Positions 51,164-60,000 of a DNA stretch of 60,000 nucleotides are shown in pieces (within the stretch, counting starts at the first letter, position 1; every line of letters begins with the position of its first letter). The position numbers were made by a program, and so were the translations under genes. A model generated the notes under the pieces. The model had not been told where the DNA came from, ran no database searches, and saw only the letters and a list, made by a program, of their open reading frames with translations. The stretch comes from Bolinopsis microptera (taxonomy: Eukaryota > Ctenophora > Tentaculata > Lobata > Bolinopsidae). The stretch lies in assembly GCF_026151205.1 (NCBI RefSeq), contig NC_087077.1, positions 13,926,983-13,986,982 on the forward strand, written 5' to 3'.

Positions 51164-52500
51164 TCAAGATTTTTTCGTCTTACTTAGGGAAACCCGAAAG
51201 ACATCCACATAAAAGTTGGCAGCGTTCCAAGTAACAACCGCCACAAGGACCAGGATTTGCAGAAGATGCAAATAAAAGTAGGTGTAGGTAAGTACAGTTA
51301 CCCCTGTCATCACCAAAACTATCCCAAATTGTACAATGAGAAATGAGATGAAGCTGGGGTTTGGGCCGAAGATGGCTTTTGTACTTTTCTTTGCCTTCAG
51401 GTACCGAAATGAGGTTATGATATTTTCCTTAGGCTTCAGTATTCCATACACCAACACCGTGTAGAAAATAGCATGAGCAGCCGAAAAAGCGAGGGGTGCG
51501 AGTATATTCCACTTGACATTCCACACAAGGAAGGTCTGGGGGAAGGCTGTGTGCCAGAACGTTGAGGCTTGCTCCGGGAACCATCTGATGCCGAACACCA
51601 ACAACACTGGCGCACTGTGAATGTAGGTGGAGGTCATCTTATCCAGACTGTGGAACACGAGAGAGTTTCTGAAGGAGAAGGCCCCAGTGTAGAGCAGCCC
51701 GTTAGCAATACAGAACTGGAGGATAAACAACTCAGGATCTCCCGGGAAGAAGAGGAGGATGAGGAAGATTGCCAGGTTTCCAAAGTAGCAGTAATCCAGA
51801 CAGAAATACTGCCACTGCTGTTGGGTGTAGGTGTACACCCGCCACGCTATCAGAGGTGGCATCGTTAGTACGTAGTACCAGGGTAGAAAAGCGTGTCCAG
51901 CTGACACGGCCCACACTTTGAAGAACTGGGCGAGGACTGAGGAGGCAAACTGTAGTTTCAGTTGTGTGGTCTCTGACGCAGAGAAAATTTTGGACATGAA
52001 TTCAGACAGTGAGGCTAGTAGTCCCAAACCCTCCAGCTGTGAATCTGTCCACCCTGTAAATAAAACTTTATGTAAACGTCCCCAGCATTTGGAATTGGAA
52101 TTATAAACTGTCAGTGTCAACATAAAACAATTATTCCACCTTTTAAAAGATATTGAACGGGATCCTCTGCTATTGCTAATAGTAATACAGACTTGCGCCA
52201 ACCAAAACTCTAACGCAAATCGTTTAATCTGATTTGAACGTCTGAGCATGGTTAAAAATGACTTTTTAAACCGTTTTCCTCCTAAAAGTAATTTGTCCAC
52301 TAACCGATATCCGAAAAGTGAAGCTCCTCTTCCTGTTCTTCGCAAATAAGATCATATCTCACGTTCTTAACAAATCCTGCCACGTCCTTCAAATACTCGT
52401 CCGTGTCGGAGTCACTGCAGTTGGAAATAAATCGCTGTGGTCTCAAACTTTCATCCTCTGAGATGTCCCCTGTGGGTGAAGTCCCGGGATCTTCGGACAT
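51164..52500 (-). CDS. Glycerophosphocholine acyltransferase (GPC1/DUF2838 family), two exons, 361 aa
   Basis: Exon 1 (52500-52305) encodes an acidic N-terminus from MSEDPGTSPTGD. A 251-bp intron (52304-52054, GT..AG, donor G|GTTAGT, acceptor TTTATTTACAG) joins phase-consistently to exon 2 (52053-51164), giving HFSDIG|WTDSQLEGLG. The protein is a polytopic membrane protein with about eight hydrophobic segments. The family core is clear: FCIANGLLYTGAFSFRNSLV, FHSLDKMTSTYIHSAPVLLV and FGIRWFPE. The family transfers an acyl group from acyl-CoA to glycerophosphocholine, making lysophosphatidylcholine in phosphatidylcholine remodelling, in the ER membrane. The length is near but a little below fungal and plant members, and no break is seen. 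I use the known family name but give no symbol, since animal naming is not settled. Confidence 0.88.
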
Positions 52501-54346
52501 CCTGATAGAAATAGAGGTTATATTCTAGGAAACAAGACCATGTGGCCTAAAAATACATCTATTTTCAGTGCAAAGAAGACCATTGATGATTGAAATAGAG
52601 TTATGAGTTAGCGGCTGCCCAAAACGTAGAGAAACTACAGTTCAATTTTATTTCTTTATTGTGTGGAGACACAGAATCAGCAGACTGAGCCCAAGGCTTG
52701 TGTCAAACAGACCAGTTCTCCACGGATCAGGCATCGGTGGCAAACTTTGGCAAGTTCTGCCGCAGAAACTCAGAAAGATCGATTTGTAATTGCAGACTCA
52801 GAGTGAAATGTCACTCTTGTTAAGGGCCGGGGGGGGGGGGGGGGGTTCAACCCCCTAAAAAGTTCGGTCACAGGCCCTAGTTTGGTGGTCAATTGCTATC
52901 TCCAAATCAAATTTCACAAAAAATCATAATCCCCCCTTAAATATGCTTTCCTCAGCAGGCACAGGTTGATAAGTATAAAGTATGAGGCACACTGTGTCAA
53001 CAAAACAAATCCGTCAAAAACTGTACTTGGCACAGTCTGCCGTCACAAATCTGTGTAAAGTCCATACTCAATACTAATAGTAATAGATTTTACGATATAA
53101 GCTCACTGACGACGGATAATATTCAAACAGAAAGAACACTGGTTACTGGTGCAAACTTTGACTATAATTTTGAACATCTGTTCGTCACAATCTACAACTA
53201 CAAGTACATAATATAGTATACAATCTTGATGAGCGAATTATCTGACGTTGACAGTTGAGTATGAAATATACATCGACAAGTCAGTATTGAAAGTAATTAG
53301 AGCTGCAGTCACCCTAAGATAATCCAAGGTAGAATCTTAAGATTAATGGTTATCATGAAAACGACGTATCTAAAGTCACAGAAGGATCGCCTCGAGATAT
53401 GTTATTTTTATGTCTTCATTATCACCATTAATCTTATTGTACAATTTAGAATACACTAAAAATATAATGAGTGATTGTAACCGTTAAGATTGTCTCTTAT
53501 TATGAGATCAGGTGCTCCTACATAAACATGGCTGGTTGTCATTAGTTTAATTTCAGGAACAAACGCTCAGCGCATCACATGATGATAATTTAACACAATA
53601 TATCCATCATTGTAAGACATACACCTTGTTGCACTTCTGTCGTATACTATTAAAAGTTCATAATTACATTCCAAAGTTACTAAAGTACAAACATTTTAGA
53701 TAAAATAAAGAAGCAACATACTACGGATAGCAGATACAAAACTAGATACAGGCGTCAATACAATCTCAATCTAAGTACACACGTCACACTACAGACTATA
53801 CGACAAAATTTGTATTTGGCACGGTGCCAACACATTACACAATCCTGGCAGGAAAGATGTATCATGTATACAATCTATTTGTAGAGCAACGATATACCAA
53901 CTGAAGGTACTCAACAGTTGGTCGGTTATTGTTATTAGGAGAGGCGGTAGCGGTTTGTGTGTAAGAACTTCCTTCGCAGAAAATATGCTGTGGTGAAAGT
54001 ATATTCACTCCAGTTTCAGTTTTATAATCCATTAGTGCAGTTACTAATTAACACAATATATGGTTTACGGTAACAGCGTGAAATTACACTGTACACTCAA
54101 CACTGCTATATTGAAATATTGAGGAAGTGTTGGTTAAATTTACTTTGTAATGAATATTTAACAAAAGCGCGTTAAGTGAACAACTAACAGTAGTTTTGTG
54201 TGTAGCCACCTAGCTGATAGTGATAATCGAATATTTCATATAAAAAAGGACTAATGAGGTACAGATGAGTGTAATAGAGTGAGTGTAACTGTAATATATA
54301 TTATGGAATTATTATCGAATCATTACACGCTCGATACTGGATACGG
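52501..54346. other. Upstream of GPCAT; non-coding
   Basis: The first few hundred bases probably contain the GPCAT 5' UTR and promoter, but no clear core element was identified. A G run (about 18 G) lies at 52829-52846 next to TTAAGGGCC, similar in appearance to the ends of the TTAA foldback family. The rest is AT-rich without genes. Confidence 0.5.
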
Positions 54347-54465
54347 TTGATTCACGATGTCAATCCTTCGCAGCTCGGTGAGGCACAGTGGTGCATCTCG
54401 CCGATCTACCGAAGCGAGAAGCATTATTTGATGCGCGCGCGACCCAGTAGTGCATCGCGCTACAA
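54347..54465 (-). repeat. 118-bp repeat, inverted partner of 48669-48790
   Basis: TTGATTCACGATGTCAATCC, TTCGCAGCTCGGTGAGGC, ACAGTGGTGCATCTCGCC and CCAGTAGTGCATCGCGCTA form the reverse complement of the copy at 48669. The two copies enclose the hAT pair and the whole GPCAT gene. Confidence 0.9.
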
Positions 54466-54494
54466 TCACTACTCGTACCTAAACAATACACAAA

Positions 54495-54647
54495 CACATA
54501 TTACGTAATCATTTTTGGGCCATTTTTTACCCCCCCTCCCCCCTCGTAATCAGCTTTACACATAGCTATTGTATAAAAATTACACTAGCGTATTGCGTAA
54601 TCATTTCGAAACCCCCCTCCCCCTTCGGCTCATTACGTAATATGTGA
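54495..54647. mobile_element. Small MITE with ATTACGTAAT ends
   Basis: CACATATTACGTAATCA at the left and ATTACGTAATATGTG at the right are inverted, enclosing about 150 bp with two pyrimidine-rich blocks (CCCCCCTCCCCCC and CCCCCCTCCCCC). No target duplication could be settled. No ORF. Confidence 0.65.
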
Positions 54648-55509
54648 TCAACGACCTCTAAAACTAAAAGGAAGCCTGACACACACTATACTATTTGACT
54701 ATAATCTACAGAAAGTCACCAACAGTGAATTCATGCCAGTGTCTGATATGAGGATGCACGCTGGTGAACTATTAGTAAATTATTTAAGGTATTTATGCAA
54801 AATCAAAGATCTTCCGTTCAAAATTCTGGGAAATAAGTTTACAAATTAATAACTTAACATCATGTCATGAATAAATTCAATAACTGAAGAGGATTTGCAC
54901 ATCCTATAATATAATAATAAAGCTCGCCTACATATTTATATGTTCGACATAATTCCAGTGACCTACATGATTTGGGAACGAAAATATCAGAATTTTTTCC
55001 AAAAACTGCCAAATTTCGTACCCCAAATTAAATCATGGTATTTGCGGATTTTTTCATTTCCTTATTTAAATTTTACAAAAATGAAACCCAATATTTGAGA
55101 AAATTAAATGCATAGAGCTTCTCTGATCAGCTGTTTCATCTTGTATGTAAAAAATTTGAAATTTAGCGTCAACCTTACCTGGGGACCTCAGGCTATCATG
55201 TTCATAAAAATAAATAGAGATTATCCGGAATAAATAGAGATTCTATTCGGCGGAATGACAGGCTGAGCGCCGCCCAGTAATATAGGACTAGGGGACCGAC
55301 TAGACGGTGTCTGTTATCTTCCACTATACTACCGAAATTTCACCGCCGTGGCCAATATAGTATACTAGTAGTAAATCATTTTAATTAAAGCAATTCATGG
55401 TCGAACATTGGAGGACTTCGCCGCTTCGACGCGCCGCGCAAACTAGCATTCTGCTTCGCAGAGCAACGATCTCGATATATGGATTGACATCGTCAATCAA
55501 GGTCGAACA
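54648..55509. other. Non-coding spacer
   Basis: AT-rich, with a short duplication near 55207-55250 (AATAAATAGAGATT twice). No gene seen. Confidence 0.5.
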
Positions 55510-55730
55510 CTACCCAGAAAAACCTTATCTGTTCCCGGCTGGGGCCTATCTCAGATAGTAAAACAGATAGACTTCCGGTTTTCAACAAAATGTTCGTCTC
55601 GTTGCTCGTAAATTAAAATTTCACTCCCCAGAAGCACAATTTGGGACAACATAGGATTTGAGGTATTTCAAAAAGTCTTATTTCGAACCAAATAAAAGCT
55701 CGCAACTTTAACTTTGCGGATGCGTGTCCT
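55510..55730 (+). repeat. Dispersed repeat, copy 2 (partner of 8154-8350)
   Basis: Shares TTCCGGTTTTCAACAAAATG, TCGTCTCG, CACTCCCCAG and TTTGGGACAACAT with the copy at 8154-8350. It carries an extra CTCAGATAGTAAAACAGATA segment near the start. Confidence 0.75.
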
Positions 55731-55848
55731 CTGATTGGCCGAATTGTGTCACGTACGCGTACAGCGTGGTCAATGGAATGTGCCGAGCGTGCTTATAGTT
55801 ATATCACAATGCTGGCAAGCATGACCGTGCCTCTTATATTCACAATAC

Positions 55849-55911
55849 TATTTACCCCCTTTACTATTTACCCCCTTTACTATTTACCCCCTTTACTTTT
55901 ATAACCCTTTA
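55849..55911. repeat. 18-bp tandem repeat, three copies
   Basis: TATTTACCCCCTTTAC is repeated three times with an 18-bp period (CTATTTACCCCCTTTA units), followed by a diverged end. Confidence 0.9.
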
Positions 55912-57296
55912 TTATTTTTCGGGCATTAAGACTCATCGAAAGTAGTTCAGCAGGTATATTTAAGTTCAAATCATTCTAATTCAATGTTAAAGATGACAGG
56001 AACAAGAAATAGTTATGTGGAGGTTTTTAAGAAATTTGCGCAAAATACGCGCCAGCATGTTATACGAAATTCGGTAAAAAACCCAAAATTGCCATATTCA
56101 GGTGCCTTAAAAACCATGTTAAAATTGAGTTAGAGATCTGAAACTTTGCAGGGCGTCTAGACGTTGACCAAATCGACTGTAAAATAAATTTCGTGTTTCA
56201 GGAGTATCGGGAAATGGGGTTTCTGGAACCCCTGTTTTACGATAGATTGTCGTGATACATATAATTATATTCAGGGATAGACGCTTTGCCAGTCAAATGT
56301 AGTCAATTGTAGCCTGAATTTAAGTGTCCGGAGATTCAAAAGTATAAAAGATACAGCAATTTCCGACCACAGGTCTTAAAGATAATTGTTTACACTTCAG
56401 TTTCAATTATATCAAAAAATAATTTAACGTCATCATCACCACTTGATGACGTCATCAAATTAAGTGTTTTTAAAACTTGATTTTTGACAAAATAACAACT
56501 TTTCAAACTGATTTTACACCATTAAGGAGTAATTTTATTCAAAATCTGAGGACATTTTCCTATTAGATAATTGTTCAAGCATTCTGAAAATCTACCGGAA
56601 AGTTTCCCTACTTTGCTCCTTCATAAAGATATTTGCCATTGAAGTTAGTGCTTTTTTGAAGAATTATTTTATAAAAACGTCAATTTTGCGATTTAGTATT
56701 CTCTGGTGTTGGGCTATCCCTTGGGTTGTGGAGCTCAGTTCTGCTTCCTATAGGTATAAATTGTGTATTAGTCTAGTTTTAAAGTTAAAAATCTAAAAGT
56801 TGCACACGTGGGGACACGCCCAAATTGATTAAAAATTGCTAAAATCACTGAAAATTGCTGTTTTTACCATTTTCTGTAAACGTTGGTGTGCCGTTGTGAT
56901 TACAGTTCTTCTTGAAATACTTTGAAACTTTGCATGCTTATCAAACTATATATAAAACACCAACACGCAAAAATTTACGGCGATTCAATATTGGATGCGC
57001 ACGCAACGTCCGCTCATAGTTTGCACGTGCGAAAGGTGATAATTTTGCTCATTCGTGATTTCGATTAAATTCTGCTTTACCACGACAGTTCAATGTCATT
57101 ATATATAAATTTAATGCCAACTTGAATGAGTATAAAGTGGCAAATTCAGTCAGTGATCGACCGATATGCTTACCCAAACACAAGGAAATGTTTTCAAAGG
57201 AAAAATTTCGAAATCGTTGAAACTTCCTCCTTATTAATGAAGATATCAGTTTATATTTCGACTTTATAAAGTACCCTGACATTAATCAAAAAGCGA
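55912..57296. other. Non-coding, no gene recognised
   Basis: AT-rich sequence without coding signal or clear repeats. Confidence 0.5.
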
Positions 57297-57814
57297 TGAT
57301 ATTTGACCAAAACCCATAATCATGGGTAGAGTGGACCGCTGCCAGTGTCTCTCTTTCCCAAACAAAAGGAAATGATATTAATTTGATTGACCGTTCTCAA
57401 ATGCAAAATGATACCGAGAATGAAATCGGTCGCTCGCTTTTCCCATTCATTCACGGCTTACGAATTGTAATAAGTTTCGATTGATTACATCAATCAGATG
57501 CTGTAAAAATCTCTTTGGGTTGCGTTCGGGTCGATACCTAGTATTTCGGGGTAAGGGTGGTAGTTATTACTTATTGAATTAGCTGAAGTTTATTGAATCT
57601 TTTTTGCCGAGTACAGCTGCCTTTGGGTAGTTCTTCTTAATCTATTACAATTGTAAATGAATGGGAAAAGCGAGCGACCGATTTCATTCTCGGTATCATT
57701 TTGCATTTGAGAACGGTCAATCAAATTAATATCATTTCCTTTTGTTTGGGAAAGAGAGACACTGGCAGCGGTCCACTCTACCCATGATTATGGGTTTTGG
57801 TCAAATATCAAATT
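57297..57814. mobile_element. Foldback with about 170-bp arms
   Basis: ATATTTGACCAAAACCCATA (57298) through CCCATTCATT (about 57455) is matched in reverse complement at about 57655-57812, ending TTTTGGTCAAATATCA. The loop is about 190 bp and unrelated. The arms are almost identical (for example AGTGGACCGCTGCCAGTGTC and its complement). No ORF and no clear target duplication, so it is either an old foldback transposon or an inverted duplication. Confidence 0.85.
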
Positions 57815-58009
57815 CAATATGTAATAAGCGCCATGAGTTGGCACAAAACTTTTTGTCTCTGATTAATTTTTTGATAAATTTGATACCAAAAATTGCCTCT
57901 AAGTGTGAATAATGCAAATTCACCGTAATTTTGAATTTAATTTCACCAAATTAATCGAAATCTGAGGAAAAAATTCGGTGCCAACTCATGGCGCTTATTA
58001 CATAAGACT
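57815..58009. mobile_element. About 190-bp MITE with 25-bp TIRs
   Basis: TATGTAATAAGCGCCATGAG (followed by TTGGCAC) at the left is matched inverted by GTGCCAACTCATGGCGCTTA (followed by TTACATA) at the right. TA at the outer edges may be the target site. It abuts the foldback on its left. Confidence 0.8.
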
Positions 58010-60000
58010 AATATTGAATATATTCATGTTGCGCGCGAGCTCAAGAAATGCGGCCGCTTTTCTTTTGTGGATGGCCGCTCAATTTCCCGATCCGTGATGG
58101 CGTACTTTATCATATTCCATACAACCTGGGGACCCCAGGCTTTATATTACTGTTTATAAGCATGCAACATTGCTGGACCCCAGAATCCACACAAGGTCAC
58201 CGGTTTGACTGATTTTTTCACTATTGTAAATTTGAAGGAATGAGTAATCGCACGAACATCATCATCCCTCTTACCTCTTATCTCTGGATATGAAGTCATT
58301 TAGGTAAGAACTACGATCTCTTGTAGCATGGGATAACTGCAAAATCAAAAAAATAAAAGACGATTATTCGACGGAATTTAAATTTCAAATAAACTTAGAT
58401 GGTTAAATTTACACATCAGCGACAGAAAACAAACAAAATACACAAATCCTTGTCCGGCCAATTTTTTTGACATAAAGATACCTTGCCAGCAAAAAAAATT
58501 AAATTCGGGAACTGTTATAATATTTTTACACAAATCTATTCCATTAATAAATAAGGTTAACTTATCAATTGTACACATAATATGACGACAAAACGGACTA
58601 AATAATAGATTAAAAATGGCAATGGTCACATAAAGTGACATTAACTTTAATTTTAATATCATTTTAATATTTTTAACTTTCAAGTTCGCAAACAATAAAG
58701 CATCCACTAATGCTGACTTCAGTTTAAATAGCAATCAATCATTATTTAGCTTACAAATACGATACTTTCGCTTACTCTAGTTCTAAATTCTGTCTAGGAA
58801 TGACAGTACAAATAAAATAGGAAAAACTTTAAACATCATAATAAAATGATTGCGTTGTAAACCCAACTTAAACATCTTCTTACCTACTCTAACAATGAAG
58901 GTTGATTATTAATCATTTTTATGACAGATTCTAACTATGTAAACAAGTTAGTAATCGTTAGATCGTAGACAATAAACAAGGACACAATCAAAATGATTGT
59001 TCTGATATTCTCAAATTTGAGTCATATCAAATTACGCTCAGGTGCATATTTTTAAATATTTCTATATTTAATGTCAAAGTGAATCAACGGTGGAAGGGGG
59101 TCAATTTCAATGGCAGCTTAAAACCGTTTTAATGATTAATGGCACCTATAAAATCTGCCATCAATGCGGGGTAAGAATAAATAATAGGTAATCAAATCAG
59201 CAATTTATTAATCATGTCATTAATTTACTGACGAAGTATATTTAATATTATAAGCTTTCAATAAAAATTATGTTTAAACAAGAAGAATAGGAGTCGTGGG
59301 ACTAACCCTAAAAATAATCAGAAACACATTCAATCATTCAAATATAAGTCATCATCCTCATAAACTGCGGCAAAATTTTCGATCACATATTAATAATAAT
59401 AATTTAGATTTAAACTATAAACTAGCTGCAATCATTAGGTGCCTCTTCCAGTGTGGCTTCCTGGTTGATATCACATCTTCTGTACTTCGAAGAGTTTTAT
59501 CGTTGTTTCACACCAGATGGGTGGCGCTGTGTTCCTGTAGATAATGTTGATTATATAACGTTTAGAGGGACTTTAATTTTAGAGGGGGGCCGGGGGGGGG
59601 GGGGGGGGGGGGGGTAAATTAGGTTTAACACTGTACTTACAAGAATTTAAAAATATTTTATAATTCGTTGTTCGTAAAGTGAGGGTAAAAAAAACATCAA
59701 TTTGATAAACTGAAAAACCGAACATAGGAAAAAAGAACGAAACGTAAGAAAAGGGCTTGAAACAAATTAAAAAGCAAGTAATAAGTTTTACCTAAGGAAG
59801 ACCAGTCCCCACATGTATCGTCTAAACCACACTGAGGTAGCAGCGTTCGGCTGAAATAACAATCAGTAAATCTGAATCAGTGTTACCATGGTAACCACCA
59901 GTTTGGGTGGATAGATGAATACCCGACAGTGATTAACCATTTTCTACAGCCAGGACAAAATACCTAACAAAATACCTAACAAAATACCTGACAAAGTACA
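58010..60000. other. AT-rich non-coding, with a long G run
   Basis: No gene recognised. A G-rich tract (AGAGGGGGGCC followed by about 25 G) lies at about 59580-59614. CAAAATACCTAA is repeated about three times at 59955-59990. Chance frames of 80-118 codons (58378-58734 minus, 59296-59544 plus) show no family features. Confidence 0.55.

Noticed and set aside
58378-58734. 118-codon minus-strand frame with hydrophobic stretches
   Set aside because: AT-rich composition gives chance Phe/Leu/Ile-rich frames; no start context, domain or neighbour supports it.

Overview
This window is animal nuclear DNA that is gene-poor and rich in transposable elements. It shows spliced-gene signals (GT..AG introns, phase-preserving joins), eukaryotic class II tRNA genes, several clades of non-LTR retrotransposon (CR1/L2-like, RTE, R1-like, and one probably carrying a restriction-like endonuclease), and many MITEs. 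The mix of a diverged BTB/BACK protein, a nuclease-helicase fusion, a glycerophosphocholine acyltransferase and these LINE families suggests an early-branching aquatic invertebrate. A cnidarian is my best guess, but it rests on recall of family resemblance and no species is claimed.

Layout. 1-5.5 kb: a CT microsatellite, one intact unrecognised Ser/Lys-rich gene with 21-residue repeats (minus), and a 186-bp repeat. 5.5-14.6 kb: LINE 3' fragments, a 1.16-kb TIR element full of copies of its own end motif, and a Russian-doll locus in which a 2,000-bp TA-flanked TIR element splits a LINE and itself carries a 727-bp TTAA foldback and a 386-bp MITE with an 8-bp TSD. 14.6-20.1 kb: a decayed two-ORF LINE (minus). 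Its ORF1 encodes an AlkB-type 2-oxoglutarate/Fe(II) dioxygenase followed by an SGNH hydrolase, and its ORF2 has a Cys-rich zinc finger, an APE endonuclease and part of an RT. 21-23.4 kb: further LINE pieces. 23.5-28.5 kb: an R1-like LINE with one uninterrupted 1281-residue ORF (EN-RT-RNase H-zinc knuckle), with three 162-bp tandem units upstream. 29.2-34.85 kb: a CR1-like LINE (plus) interrupted by a TTAA foldback MITE and by a nearly full-length 3.2-kb RTE element with a 9-bp TSD.

35.5-37.2 kb: a BTB/BACK gene with one in-frame TAA between its two domains. 38-40 kb: a possible small exon and a decayed RNase H-bearing LINE, also hit by a TTAA MITE. 41.4-44.2 kb: four class II (Leu-like) tRNA genes with introns, two of them in a tandem duplication. 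44.3-46.4 kb: an intact NERD-like nuclease/SF1 helicase gene, with a scrambled partial duplicate at 47.9-48.2 kb. 48.7-50.2 kb: hAT-like elements in inverted arrangement. 51.2-52.5 kb: a two-exon glycerophosphocholine acyltransferase gene (minus). 52.5-60 kb: no gene recognised, only foldbacks, MITEs and AT-rich DNA.

Few genes here are host genes: the 298-aa protein, the BTB/BACK gene, the nuclease-helicase and GPCAT. Most of the window is a record of nested transposition. The nesting can be read precisely because removing an element with one copy of its target duplication restores the host reading frame in at least five places. The most unusual content is the AlkB-SGNH ORF1 of the 14.6-20 kb LINE.
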